From: Saccharopolyspora aridisoli
GTDB lineage: Bacteria > Actinomycetota > Actinomycetes > Mycobacteriales > Pseudonocardiaceae
Direction: 5' to 3'
Assembly (NCBI RefSeq): GCF_004348445.1
Contig: NZ_SMKV01000008.1
Span: forward strand, 1-64,000
DNA length: 64,000 bases
Under the pieces are notes generated by a model. That model saw only the letters and a program-made list of their open reading frames with translations. It was not told where the DNA came from and did no database searches. The position numbers and the translations under genes are program-made. Positions 55,275 to 64,000 of this stretch are shown here, piece by piece. Position 1 is the stretch's first letter; the number at the start of each line of letters is the position of its first letter.

Positions 55275-55527
55275 CACCGCCAATTCCGGTCGAGTCGCGC
55301 CGCGTGGCGCGGTGGAGCAACGGCTGCACCATGATCGGCGCCTCCGGCTGACATTCAACCACCCCAGGGGGCGATTTCGGACCACCTTGAGCGACGATCA
55401 CGACAGTTGGGCCAGCATTCTCCATGCATTTGGAGGACTCCGGAAGGGGCCAAATGTTGTCGTTAAGGATGATCCCCTTTCCCCGAAGGGGTCTCGTCCG
55501 CTGTGGACCTAGCCCGAAAGCGGCACA

Positions 55528-56694
55528 GTGTCCGCTGTGGATCAGGATCAGAATCAGGAACAGCTGGGTCTAGAAGAACTCCACCGCATCTGGACGTCCT
55601 ACGGGCACGAGATGCTGCTGCACGATCTCGGCGGCGATGGCGAATGCCTGGTCAGGCGCGGTGAATTGCTGGCTCCGGCGGACTCGCTGGACCCGGTGCT
55701 CGACCGGTACCGCAGGTGGATCGATCGGGTGCACCACGACGAAGACCTGCTGCTCGCCAGAATTCGGCTCCGCGATGCCGAACGCGACCATTGCGTCGAC
55801 CTGGCAGGAGAGGGTGCCGGTGCCTCGGTGAACAACGTCCACGTCGGCAGTCCGGTCATGTTCGGAACTCCGGTGATGTTCGGTACCGGGGACGAACCGG
55901 AATTCACCCTTCCATTCGCAGCGCCGCCTTCGGCCGAATGGGAACCACCGGTGTTCGTCGGCGTGCTCGACACCGGTTGTGATCGGCATCCCTGGTTCAC
56001 CGGCCGCCCGGATTTCGAAGCGGTTCCGGAGGAATTGGACGCCGATGATGACTCCGGTCAGGACCGGCAGGCAGGGCACGGCACTTTCGTCAGCGGAATC
56101 GTCCTGCAGCACGCACCGGGCGCGGTCATCCGGCCGCAGCGCGTGCTGTCCTCGCTGGGATTCACCGACGACTGCACCGTCGCCTCCGGACTGCGCGCCC
56201 TGCGGCGCTCGGCGCAGCGCCGGGGCGAGTCGATCGACGTGGTCGTGCTGACCTCCGGCTGCCACACCGCCGACGACCGCTGCCCGGAGGTCCTGGCCTC
56301 AGCGCTGCGCGCGATGGACCCGGCCGTCGTGGTGGCCGCGGCCGGCAACCACGGCCGGACCCGGCCCTTCTGGCCTGCCGCCGCGCCCGAGGTGCTGGCC
56401 GTTGCCGCGACCGGGGCCGACGGCAAGATCGCGTCGTTCTCCAACACCGGCGGCTGGGTCGACGCCGCGGCCCCCGGCGTGGACGTGCGCAGCTGCTTCG
56501 TCCAGATGGCGCCCGGCGGTGACCGCGACTTCGGCTACGCGCGCTGGAGCGGGACGTCCTTCGCCGCGCCCAGGGTCGCCGCCATGATCGCCACGGCCCT
56601 GCAAGCGGAGCGGGTCCCCGCGCGGGCCCGCGAGCTCGTCGAGCACTGCTACCCGTACGACACCGCGTTGCCTGAGCCCGTCGCGGCCGAGTGA
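55528..56694 (+). CDS. S8 subtilisin-like serine protease, apparently cytoplasmic
   Basis: A 388-aa protease with the complete subtilase triad: Asp148 (GVLDTGCD), His184 (GHGTFVSG) and Ser344 (SGTSFAAP), with oxyanion Asn274 (AAGNHG). No signal peptide. The N-terminal 125 residues are a helical acidic domain, with a short duplication (PVMFGT twice) just before the protease core. It precedes the sigma/CHAT operon by 122 bases in the same direction, so a joint signalling role is plausible. Confidence 0.85.
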   Translation: MSAVDQDQNQEQLGLEELHRIWTSYGHEMLLHDLGGDGECLVRRGELLAPADSLDPVLDRYRRWIDRVHHDEDLLLARIRLRDAERDHCVDLAGEGAGASVNNVHVGSPVMFGTPVMFGTGDEPEFTLPFAAPPSAEWEPPVFVGVLDTGCDRHPWFTGRPDFEAVPEELDADDDSGQDRQAGHGTFVSGIVLQHAPGAVIRPQRVLSSLGFTDDCTVASGLRALRRSAQRRGESIDVVVLTSGCHTADDRCPEVLASALRAMDPAVVVAAAGNHGRTRPFWPAAAPEVLAVAATGADGKIASFSNTGGWVDAAAPGVDVRSCFVQMAPGGDRDFGYARWSGTSFAAPRVAAMIATALQAERVPARARELVEHCYPYDTALPEPVAAE

Positions 56695-56816
56695 TTCAGT
56701 ACCGCGATTCTTGACCCGATCGTGCGGTATCCACCGCCAACTGAATCTTTGAGCCCCCCTTCGTCCTCTTACTCGGTGGGAAGGAAGAGAGACACCGAGC
56801 TCCGGAGGTGCTGGTC

Positions 56817-57344
56817 GTGTACGAGGTCGGAGAAGCCGGTCCGGCTGCGGTGCTGCTGAATCGGGCAGCGTCCGGGGACGAACAGGCGTGGCGGGAGCTG
56901 GTGGACTTGTACACGCCGGTGATCTGGGGTGTCTCGCGGGCGTACGCCGGCAACACCGCGGACGCCGAGGACGTCTGCCAGGCGACCTGGTTGTCGCTGG
57001 CGGAGAACCTCGAACGCATCCGGTTGCGCCGCGCGCGGGCGCGGGAAGCGCCCGTCGGCCTGGACACCGATCACCTGGGCGCGACCGAGCACTCCGAGGC
57101 CGCCGAGAAGCTGGCGCTGCGCGTGGTCTCCGGTACCCGGTTGGCGCAGGCGTTCGGCGCGTTGCCGCAGCGTTGCCAACAGCTGCTGCGGGTCTTGGCC
57201 GTCGCGCCGGAGACCACCTACGCGCAGGTCAGCGAGGCGTTGGGGATACCGAGAGGAACGATCGGCCCGAAGAAGAGCCGGTGCTTGGCTGAGCTGCGCA
57301 GGCGGTTGGTCAGCGCCGACCTGCCCGAGGAGGTGGCGGGATGA
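56817..57344 (+). CDS. ECF-like RNA polymerase sigma factor with a shortened region 2
   Basis: A 175-aa sigma-70-family protein. Region 2.1-2.2 is present (AWRELVDLYTPVIWGVSRAY, DAEDVCQATWLSLAENLERI) and region 4 is intact (TYAQVSEALGIPRGTIGPKK). After Arg69, however, the expected D-P-x-x-x-x-x-W-L-x-x-T-A-R-R-E stretch of about 18 residues, which melts and reads the -10 element, is absent. GTG 56817 has GGAGG eight bases upstream. It overlaps the next gene by ATGA. Confidence 0.8.
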   Translation: MYEVGEAGPAAVLLNRAASGDEQAWRELVDLYTPVIWGVSRAYAGNTADAEDVCQATWLSLAENLERIRLRRARAREAPVGLDTDHLGATEHSEAAEKLALRVVSGTRLAQAFGALPQRCQQLLRVLAVAPETTYAQVSEALGIPRGTIGPKKSRCLAELRRRLVSADLPEEVAG

Positions 57345-57814
57345 AGCAGCGGATTCCGGCGGAATTGCGCCGACTGCGCGAACTGTTCCAGAACCAGGAC
57401 CCGGTCCCGGACCGAGTGCTGGCCGGCTCGTACGCGGCGGTCGCGATGCGCGCGGCGCGCGGTGACAGGGGCGAGCTCAAGCTCGTCGGTGACTCCGCGG
57501 ACGAGCGCATCGGCGTGCGCACCGGCGGCTCGCAGTCCCGCGTGCTGACGTTCGCGATGCCCGGCCGGGTGCTGGAGATGGACGTGGTGCCCACGGCGGC
57601 GGGCCTGGTCCGGGTGTCCGGGATGGTGCTCAACCGGTCCGGGCAGGCACCGCCGACCGGCGAGGTGGTGTTGCGCCACCCGTCCGGCGAGCGCAGCGGG
57701 GAACTGGACCGGCACGGCGCGTTCCAGGTGGCCGACGTACCGCGCGGGCCGCTGAGCGTGGTGTTCCGCCCCGAGCGGGCCGAGCCCGCCATCGCGGATT
57801 GGCTGGTCTGTTGA
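57341..57814 (+). CDS. Protein with a carboxypeptidase-regulatory-like beta domain
   Basis: A 157-aa protein. The N-terminal helix (AELRRLRELFQNQDPVPDRV) looks like a sigma- or partner-binding segment. The C-terminal half (LVRVSGMVLNRSGQAPPTGE, LDRHGAFQVADVPRGPLSVV) resembles a CarboxypepD_reg/SpaA-like beta-sandwich. Overlaps both neighbours by four bases, so it is made in step with the sigma factor and CHAT protein. It might be an anti-sigma factor or a protease substrate; this is inference. Confidence 0.6.
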   Translation: MKQRIPAELRRLRELFQNQDPVPDRVLAGSYAAVAMRAARGDRGELKLVGDSADERIGVRTGGSQSRVLTFAMPGRVLEMDVVPTAAGLVRVSGMVLNRSGQAPPTGEVVLRHPSGERSGELDRHGAFQVADVPRGPLSVVFRPERAEPAIADWLVC

Positions 57815-60423
57815 GCGCGGCGACGGCGGTGGCGCCGCCGGGTGCGATCGAGGCCGCGCTGCGGTGGCGCGACGAGGCGACCGCGGCACCGCACGACGCG
57901 TCGCGAGAGGCCGAACGACTGCTGTCGGGTGCGGCTCCGGACGGTGAGTTGCGGGTGCTGGCCCGGCACATCGCCGCGCTGGCGGCGGTCGAGCTCGGCC
58001 GCGTCGACGAGGCGCGCAGGCACGTGCGGCTCGGGCTGTCCACCGCGCAACGCGGTGGCTGGTCCAAGCGGGCCGCGCAGCTGCAGCTGACGCTGGCGTG
58101 GATCGAGCTGGAACGAGGCGCCACCGGAGCGAGCTGGGCGAACCTCGCCGCCGCCGAACCGCACCTGCCCGCCGAAGACCGGCCCAGGGCGACGTGCCTT
58201 CGCGGGTTGCTGCACTGCCAGCGCGGCCACCACCGGGACGCGAGACTGCGCTTGACCAGCGCTCTGGTCCACCTCGACGGGGATCGGCGGTGGAAGGCCA
58301 ACGCGCTGCTCGGTCGCGGCCTGGCCAACCTCTACACCAACAGGCTGGAGGAGGCCGAGCAGGACCTGGCCGACGCCGAGCGGATCTTCATCGACGACGC
58401 GCGCGGTGCGCGCGCCGCAGGCTGCCGGCACAACCGGGGCTGCGTGGCGTTCCGGGCGGGCGATCTGCCCCGGGCGCTGCGGCTCTTCGAGCAGGCGGAG
58501 GCGGCCGGGCTCGACGTCACCGCGAACCCGGAAGCCTCTGTGGACAGAGGTGAAGCATTGGCGGCGGCGGGACTGACCCGGCACGCCCGCGCGGTGATGG
58601 AACAGGCGGCGCAGCGCTTGGCCGCCACCGGACGGCAGGGCCGGCTCGCCGAAACCCGGCTCGCGCTGGCCGAATGCGCGCTGCGTGACGGCGACCCGGC
58701 TGCGGCGGCGGAGGCGGCGAGCGAGGCGAGGCGGTTGTTTCGCGGCCAGAAGCGGCCTGCCTGGGCGGCGTTGGCGTCGGCGATCGTGTGGCAGGCGAAG
58801 CTGCGGTCCGGGCAGAACACGCGGTACGCCCTGTCAGCGGCGCGACGAGCCGCCAACGCGTGCGAGGACTTCGGGTGGCGCGCAGCCGCCGCCGAGCTCC
58901 GGCTCACCGCAGGGCGCACCGCGCAGCTGGCGGGCCTGACCTCGGTGGCGCGCAAGCTGCTCGGGCGCTGCGCTGATCTGCGCGAGCTCGCCGTGCCACC
59001 ACAGCTGCGAGCCCTGGGCTGGTTGGCCGAGGCGCTGCTCGCCGAGCAGGAGGGCAACACCGCCCGGCTGCTGCGGGCGTGCCGAGCCGGGCTCAAGGCC
59101 GTCGACGGCCAGGCGGTCGGCATGGCCGCCTTCGAGATGCGGGTGCACGCGCTGGGACTGGGCGACGAGCTCGGTGAGGTCGCGGTGCGCGCCGCACTGC
59201 GCATCGGAGACCCGCAGCTGGTGCTGCGCTGGACCGAACGCTCGCGGGCCAGCGCGCTGCACCGCCGGGCGCTGCGACCGCCGTCGGACCCGCGGCTGAA
59301 CGCGGCCTTGGTCAGGCTGCGCGGTGCGGTGCTCGACGCGCAACGCGCGGCGGACCCGAAGCGGGCCTTGAACACCGTCGCCGAGCTGGAAGAACAGGTG
59401 CGGCACCAGGCGATGCTCGTGGAGGGTCGCACGGACCGGCTGCGGGCGGCGGCCGAGATCGGGGAGATCAGCGCCGCACTCACGGACGCCGTCCTGCTGA
59501 GCCTGTTCTCCGAGAACGGCAGGCTCTTCGCGGTGTCCATCGTGGACGGTGAGGCTGCGCTGCACGTGCTCGGACCGGAGACAACGGCGGAGGGCCAGGC
59601 CGTCCGCCTCCGCCACCTGCTCGCGCGACAGGCGTGCGGCGTGGACTCCCGCGCGGCCCCGATGTTCGAGCACGGAGTCGAGCTGGCCGCGGCCGAACTC
59701 CAAGCGCAGCTGTTGGCACCCGTCCTCCCAGCCCTGAAGCAGGGGCGCGAACTCGTCGTGGTGCCCACCGGTCGGCTGCACCTGCTGCCGTGGGCGGCGC
59801 TGCCCGCGTGCCGGGGCAACCCCGTCACGGTCAGCCCGTCGATCCGCTGCTGGCTGGGAGGCGCCGAGCGGGCACGTGAGGCGGATCCGCACGGCGGCAA
59901 GGCGTGGATCGCCGGGCCGCGTTTGGACCACGCCGAACGCGAGGTCCGCACGCTGCACCACCGCGGAGGCGGGCGGCTGCTCACCGGATCAGGCGCGAGA
60001 ACCGACCGCGTTCTGTCCGCATTGGACGGAGCCCGCGTAGCGCACCTGGCCGCGCACGGCCACTTCCGTGACGACCAACCGCTGCTGTCCTGCTTGGACC
60101 TCGACAACGGCCCGCTCTACGCGCACGACCTCGACGGCCTCCGCCGCAGCCCCACCACGGTGGTGCTGTCGGCCTGCGACGTCGGGAAGTCCGCGATCAG
60201 CAGGGGTGATCAGCTCAGCGGGCTGACCGCGACCCTGTTGGACCGGGGCACAGCGACGGTGATCGCCAGCGTCGTCCCGGTCCCCGACGAGCGGACGGTG
60301 GAGGTGATGCTGTCGCTCCACGACGGGCTCGACGCAGGCGTGCCGCCTGCCGCTGCCCTGGCCGAAGCCCAAGCGCGGCACGGCGAAACCGGGTTCATCT
60401 GCATCGGGTACGGAGGTGGTTGA
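57811..60423 (+). CDS. TPR-CHAT caspase-like protease
   Basis: An 870-aa protein. Residues 1-500 are TPR-like helical repeats (RVDEARRHVRLGLSTAQRGG, RLEEAEQDLADAERIF). The C-terminal 250 residues are a CHAT domain with catalytic His749 (LAAHGHF) and Cys789 (LSACDVG), as in separase/caspase-like peptidases. The TTG 57811 start overlaps the preceding stop. With a sigma factor, a small beta protein and a subtilase upstream, the operon has the parts of a proteolytic signalling or suicide switch. Physiological trigger unknown. Confidence 0.82.
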   Translation: MSAATAVAPPGAIEAALRWRDEATAAPHDASREAERLLSGAAPDGELRVLARHIAALAAVELGRVDEARRHVRLGLSTAQRGGWSKRAAQLQLTLAWIELERGATGASWANLAAAEPHLPAEDRPRATCLRGLLHCQRGHHRDARLRLTSALVHLDGDRRWKANALLGRGLANLYTNRLEEAEQDLADAERIFIDDARGARAAGCRHNRGCVAFRAGDLPRALRLFEQAEAAGLDVTANPEASVDRGEALAAAGLTRHARAVMEQAAQRLAATGRQGRLAETRLALAECALRDGDPAAAAEAASEARRLFRGQKRPAWAALASAIVWQAKLRSGQNTRYALSAARRAANACEDFGWRAAAAELRLTAGRTAQLAGLTSVARKLLGRCADLRELAVPPQLRALGWLAEALLAEQEGNTARLLRACRAGLKAVDGQAVGMAAFEMRVHALGLGDELGEVAVRAALRIGDPQLVLRWTERSRASALHRRALRPPSDPRLNAALVRLRGAVLDAQRAADPKRALNTVAELEEQVRHQAMLVEGRTDRLRAAAEIGEISAALTDAVLLSLFSENGRLFAVSIVDGEAALHVLGPETTAEGQAVRLRHLLARQACGVDSRAAPMFEHGVELAAAELQAQLLAPVLPALKQGRELVVVPTGRLHLLPWAALPACRGNPVTVSPSIRCWLGGAERAREADPHGGKAWIAGPRLDHAEREVRTLHHRGGGRLLTGSGARTDRVLSALDGARVAHLAAHGHFRDDQPLLSCLDLDNGPLYAHDLDGLRRSPTTVVLSACDVGKSAISRGDQLSGLTATLLDRGTATVIASVVPVPDERTVEVMLSLHDGLDAGVPPAAALAEAQARHGETGFICIGYGGG

Positions 60424-60426
60424 GGA

Positions 60427-61596
60427 CTACCGCAGCTTGTGCAGCCGGCGGATGCCTTCGTCGAGGACCTCGTCCTTCTTGCAGAACGCGAAGCGCACCA
60501 GGTGCTGGAAGTCGCCCGGGTTGTCGCAGAACACCTGCACCGGGATGGCGGCGACTCCCACGCGCTCGGGGAGCGAGCGGCAGAAGTCGGCCCCGTCGGT
60601 GAAGCCCAGCGGTCTCACGTCGGCGCAGATGAAGTAAGTGCCCTCGCTGTCGAGCACGTCGAACCCGGCCTCGCTGAGGCCGTCGGAGAGCCGGTCCCGC
60701 TTGCGCTGCAGGTCGGCGCGAAGCTGGTCCACCCACGCCAGCTCATTGCGCAGCGCGTGCGCGACGGCTGGTTGGAACGGCGCGCCGCCGACGAAGGTCA
60801 TGAACTGCTTGGCAGCTCGCACGGCGGAGACCAGCTCGGACGGGCCGCAGACCCAGCCGATCTTCCAGCCGGTGGCGCTGAAGCTCTTGCCGACGCTGGA
60901 GATCGACACGGTCCGCTCGGCCATGCCCGGCAACCCGGCCAGCGGGTGGTGCGCGCGCCCGTCGAACAGCAGGTGCTCGTAGACCTCGTCGGTGACCGCG
61001 ATGACGTCGTTGTCCCGGCAGACCTCGGCGATCGCGGCCAGCTCCGCATCGGTGAACACGGTGCCGGTCGGGTTGTGCGGCGAGTTGAGCACCAGCGCGC
61101 GGGTCTGCGGGCCGACGACCGACCGCAGCTGGTCGAGGTCGAGCTCGAAGCGGTGGTCGGGGCCCTGGCGCAGGCCGACGGTCTTGCGAACGCCACCGGC
61201 CATGGCCACCGCGACCGGGTACGAGTCGTAGTACGGCTCGACGAGTACGACCTCCTCACCGGGCTCGACAAGGGCCATCATCGTCGCGGTCAGCCCCTCG
61301 GTGGCACCGACGGTGACCAGCACCTGACCTCCCGGGTCGTACTCGGTGCCGTAGCGGGCGGAGCGGTGCTCGCTGATGGCAGCGCGCAGCTCGGGCTCAC
61401 CGGCCCCCGGCGGGTACTGGTTCACGCCGCCCGCGATCGCTTCCTGCGCGACCCGCAGCATGCTCTCCGGGCCGTCGGTGTCGGGGAAGCCCTGGCCGAG
61501 GTTGACCGCGCCGGTGCGGCGGGCCAGCTCGGTGATCTCCGCGAAGATCGTGGACGTGAACGGCCGGAGGCGGGAGGTCAGAGCAGGAGTGCGCAC
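60427..61596 (-). CDS. PLP-dependent aminotransferase class I
   Basis: A 389-aa fold type I aminotransferase. NLGQGFPDTDGPESML and VNQYPPGAGEPELRAAI fit the YbdL/kynurenine-aminotransferase and DapC-like group. VLNSPHNPTGTVF and SSVGKSFSATGWKIGW mark the substrate and PLP Lys sites, and the C-terminal LVRFAFCKKDEVL carries the carboxylate-binding Arg. GTG 61596 is the likely start; the longer upstream reading is not conserved in style. Convergent with the CHAT gene, three bases apart. Confidence 0.88.
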   Translation of the reverse strand: MRTPALTSRLRPFTSTIFAEITELARRTGAVNLGQGFPDTDGPESMLRVAQEAIAGGVNQYPPGAGEPELRAAISEHRSARYGTEYDPGGQVLVTVGATEGLTATMMALVEPGEEVVLVEPYYDSYPVAVAMAGGVRKTVGLRQGPDHRFELDLDQLRSVVGPQTRALVLNSPHNPTGTVFTDAELAAIAEVCRDNDVIAVTDEVYEHLLFDGRAHHPLAGLPGMAERTVSISSVGKSFSATGWKIGWVCGPSELVSAVRAAKQFMTFVGGAPFQPAVAHALRNELAWVDQLRADLQRKRDRLSDGLSEAGFDVLDSEGTYFICADVRPLGFTDGADFCRSLPERVGVAAIPVQVFCDNPGDFQHLVRFAFCKKDEVLDEGIRRLHKLR

Positions 61597-61844
61597 GCCT
61601 CCGGATGCTAATGCATCGGACGAAGCCGATGACCAGCGTTTTAGCGGCCCGGTGGTCGTCCCGCGTGGCGGGACCGGAGTCGGCTCGGGGCGCGCCGACG
61701 CGTTCTCGCCAACGCACGTCCGCACCGCAGCACCGGTTCCGAGCAGCCGCTCGGGGGCCTCACCAGGTCGTCGTCGCTGCTGTTAGCAGAGCCACGTGGT
61801 CGCGTTCGCCCCGGCTTGCCCGGAATCGCTGCAACAATCGATGC

Positions 61845-63104
61845 GTGCACCCCACATCGGTTCCCGACTCGGAAAAGCGCCGGAGTCTTCGGCGGATGAA
61901 GACCGTCGCCACCGCATTCCTGCTGCTGGCGGCGGTGGTCTACTTCTTCGCTCGCTGGCAGGAGACCGCCGGAGCCGGGCCGTGGGCGGGCTACGTCCGA
62001 GCCGCGGCCGAGGCGGGCATGGTCGGTGCGCTGGCGGACTGGTTCGCGGTGACCGCGCTGTTCCGGCACCCGCTGGGCCTGCCGATCCCGCACACAGCGA
62101 TCATCCCGACCCGCAAGGACACCATCGGCCGCAGCCTCGGTGACTTCGTCGGCACCAACTTCCTCACCGAGAAGGTGGTGCGCGACAAGCTGCGCAGCGC
62201 GGGCATCAGCCGCCGGGTCGGGCACTGGCTCGACGACGCCGACCACGCCGAGCGGGTCACCTCCGAGCTGGCGACCGCCGTGCGCGGTGCCGTGCAGGTT
62301 CTCCGCGACGACGACGTGCAGGCGATCATCGAGCACGGTGTCGTGCGCAAGCTGGTCGACCAGCAGTGGGGCCCGCCGCTGGGGCGGATCCTGGGCCAGG
62401 TGTTCACCGACGGCTCGCACCACAAGCTCGTCGACCTGGTCTGCGACCGCGCCTACGACTGGGTGCGCGACAACCACGAGACCGTGCTGCGGGTGGTCAG
62501 CCAGCGGGCGCCGTCGTGGTCGCCGAAGTTCGTCGACGCGATGCTCGCCGACAAGATCTACGCCGAGGTGCTCTCGTTCGCCTGGGCGGTGCGGACCGAC
62601 TCCGAGCACCCGATGCGCCAGGCCGTGGACCGATTCCTGGTCGAGTTCGCCCACGACCTGCAGCACGACGAGAAGACGATGGCCAAGGCCGAGCAGATCA
62701 AGCACCAGGTGCTGGAGCACCCCGAGGTGCAGAACCTGGTGTCCTCGGCCTGGGGCACGGCCAAGAAGATGCTGCTCGACGCCGCGGAGGACCCCTCCAG
62801 CGAGCTGCGGGTGCGGGTCCGGGACGGCCTGCGCTCGCTAGGCGCCCGGCTGCACACCGAACCCGAGCTGAGGGAGAAGGTCGACGGCTGGTTGGAAGGT
62901 GCCGTCACCTACGTCGTGTCGAACTACCGCGACGAGCTGACCACGCTGATCACCGACACGGTGGAGCGCTGGGACGCCCAGGAGACCTCGCGCAAGATCG
63001 AGCTGCAGGTCGGCCGCGACCTGCAGTTCATCCGCATCAACGGCACCGTCGTCGGCGCCCTCGCCGGCCTGGCGATCTACGCGATCTCGGACCTGCTGTT
63101 CTGA
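61845..63104 (+). CDS. DUF445 family membrane-anchored protein
   Basis: A 419-aa protein. The N-terminal RRMKTVATAFLLLAAVVYFF is one membrane helix, then GMVGALADWFAVTALFRHPL and PHTAIIPTRKDTIGRSLG, hallmark of DUF445. A long alpha-helical middle follows, and the C-terminus closes with a second membrane helix (VVGALAGLAIYAISDLLF). GTG 61845 fits the usual start for the family. Function unknown, possibly envelope-related. Confidence 0.82.
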   Translation: MHPTSVPDSEKRRSLRRMKTVATAFLLLAAVVYFFARWQETAGAGPWAGYVRAAAEAGMVGALADWFAVTALFRHPLGLPIPHTAIIPTRKDTIGRSLGDFVGTNFLTEKVVRDKLRSAGISRRVGHWLDDADHAERVTSELATAVRGAVQVLRDDDVQAIIEHGVVRKLVDQQWGPPLGRILGQVFTDGSHHKLVDLVCDRAYDWVRDNHETVLRVVSQRAPSWSPKFVDAMLADKIYAEVLSFAWAVRTDSEHPMRQAVDRFLVEFAHDLQHDEKTMAKAEQIKHQVLEHPEVQNLVSSAWGTAKKMLLDAAEDPSSELRVRVRDGLRSLGARLHTEPELREKVDGWLEGAVTYVVSNYRDELTTLITDTVERWDAQETSRKIELQVGRDLQFIRINGTVVGALAGLAIYAISDLLF

Positions 63105-63168
63105 ACGCGCATTGCGCGTTCAGCGGCGTAGCCCGAGGCGTGGAACCCCCTCGCAGCTCGTACCGCTC

Positions 63169-63714
63169 TCAAGCCGGCGTGTGCCTTTCGCGCCAGGAAC
63201 GAGCCTTCTCGCGGTTGCCGCAGACGCGCATCGAGCACCAGGTGCGCGATCTGTTGCGCGAGCGGTCGTAGAACGCCCACAGGCAGTCCTCGGCCGGGCA
63301 GATCTTGATCCGATCCCAGTGCTCGGTGTGCACCAGCCGCGTGGCGGCGACCAGCACGCTGCCCAGCGCGTCCACCCCGACCAGCGAGGGGATGCCGTTG
63401 CGCAGCTGTACCTGCACGGGCCACGTCGTGTTCGCCAGACCGGAGGGGCGCATCCCGTAGGTCACCGCTGACCGCATCGTGTCGCGGATTTCGCGGGCGG
63501 CTTCGACTTCGGGAACCACGCCCAGACCGCGCGCGGTGCACCACCGCTGCCATTGGGCGCGATCGTCGAGGACTTCGGTGCCCTTCTCGGCGTCGCAGGT
63601 GTTGAGGAAGGCCAGGACTAGCTCGATGTCGTGGTCGAAGTCGAGTTCGACCGCCTCCAGCACAGGCGCTCGGCCCACTTCCGGAGCGACAGCTCTGCTG
63701 TTCACGGACACCAT
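63169..63714 (-). CDS. ABATE/CGNR zinc-finger protein
   Basis: A 181-aa putative regulator. An N-terminal ABATE domain (DIELVLAFLNTCDAEKGTEV) is followed by the C-terminal CGNR zinc finger: CPAEDCLWAFYDRSRN and WCSMRVCGNREKARSW, four Cys ligands and the CGNR signature. Such proteins are stress-linked transcription factors. ATG 63714 is the first good start. Targets unknown. Confidence 0.85.
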   Translation of the reverse strand: MVSVNSRAVAPEVGRAPVLEAVELDFDHDIELVLAFLNTCDAEKGTEVLDDRAQWQRWCTARGLGVVPEVEAAREIRDTMRSAVTYGMRPSGLANTTWPVQVQLRNGIPSLVGVDALGSVLVAATRLVHTEHWDRIKICPAEDCLWAFYDRSRNRSRTWCSMRVCGNREKARSWRERHTPA

Positions 63715-63816
63715 CGTAAGCCAGTAGGGGGTTGCGGCCGACCCCTGTAACCAGCATTCTGCTTGTCGGCGGTTAGTAACTGCCAAAACGTCGAGACTGG
63801 TTCGAGAGGGAGTGCG

Positions 63817-64000
63817 ATGAGTGCGTTGAAGCTCGCCGCGTACGCGATCGACTGCGCCGACCCGCGTCGGCTCGCCGAGTTCTACGGGAGGCTGCTGGGC
63901 TGGCAGATCGACGAGGAGGAGTCCGGGGATCGCTGGGTGGAGCTCGCCGACCCCGCGGGCGGTGCTCCGCTGGCCTTCCAGCTCGACCCCGATCACCGGC
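63817..64000 (+). CDS. VOC-superfamily protein, cut by window end
   Basis: The first 61 codons of a glyoxalase-like protein: KLAAYAIDCADPRRLAEFYG then LLGWQID and WVELADPAGGAPLAFQ. ATG 63817 has GAGAGGGA upstream. The second half lies beyond the window. Substrate unknown. Confidence 0.8.
   Translation, partial: MSALKLAAYAIDCADPRRLAEFYGRLLGWQIDEEESGDRWVELADPAGGAPLAFQLDPDHR

Noticed and set aside
55528-60423. Type III-E CRISPR effector locus
   Set aside because: No Cas7-11, repeat array or Csx31-like gene is present; only the protease-sigma analogy remains.

Overview
This is high-GC actinobacterial chromosomal DNA. The gene families and arrangement fit the Pseudonocardiales, and a Saccharopolyspora-like genus is my best guess by inference. 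Supporting points are GTG/TTG starts, a secreted AroQ-type chorismate mutase, an ArpA-like TetR regulator, a methylcrotonyl-CoA carboxylase/acyl-CoA dehydrogenase operon under a TetR repressor, a tRNA-Glu-Asp-Phe cluster and AICE-type integrated elements.

Left arm (1-19.9 kb): ordinary metabolic chromosome. It holds two MetE-C-like methyltransferases, a serine hydrolase, secreted chorismate mutase, PAP2 phosphatase, IMPACT/YigZ protein, FAD monooxygenase, aldo/keto reductase, MFS exporter, cytochrome oxidase subunit I (ctaD), a leucine-type acyl-CoA carboxylase operon with its TetR regulator and operator, a ribbon-helix-helix protein and an ArpA-like regulator. The tRNA-Glu, tRNA-Asp and tRNA-Phe genes end this arm.

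Mobile region (20.06-42.1 kb): two AICEs (actinomycete integrative and conjugative elements) are stacked in tandem at the 3' end of tRNA-Phe. Element 1 (20062-36455) looks intact: tyrosine integrase, excisionase, DUF3631 Rep-like ATPase with an iteron-like array in its 3' end, Prim-Pol, FtsK/TraB translocase, small membrane proteins, HTH regulators, a Pif-like Nudix/HD pair, an XRE-TPR regulator with a newly noticed 47-aa divergent ORF, and a low-GC membrane pentapeptide protein at the right end. It is bounded by a perfect 49-bp direct repeat (20062-20110 and 36456-36504). Element 2 (from 36456) is decayed. Its integrase is cut off before the catalytic domain and its xis is nearly identical to that of element 1. 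Its rep is fused by deletion to the last bases of traB. Beyond that lie three exopolysaccharide-type genes (two GT4 glycosyltransferases and a Wzy/O-antigen-ligase-like polymerase), followed by a third att-like remnant near 42.0 kb.

Right arm (42.3-64 kb): two paralogous GT-C type membrane glycosyltransferases; a secreted lipase; a four-gene operon (TIGR03086-like protein, AraC regulator, VOC protein, UvrA-like ABC ATPase); a divergent MocR/YczE pair with direct-repeat operators; and a secreted low-complexity protein. Next comes a cassette of intracellular subtilisin, ECF-like sigma factor, small beta-domain protein and TPR-CHAT caspase-like protease. The arm ends with an aminotransferase, a DUF445 protein, a CGNR zinc-finger protein and a VOC gene cut by the window edge.

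The two most interesting structures are the tandem AICE stack with its paired GTCTCA arm-like repeats, and the subtilisin-sigma-CHAT cassette, whose sigma factor appears to lack part of region 2.
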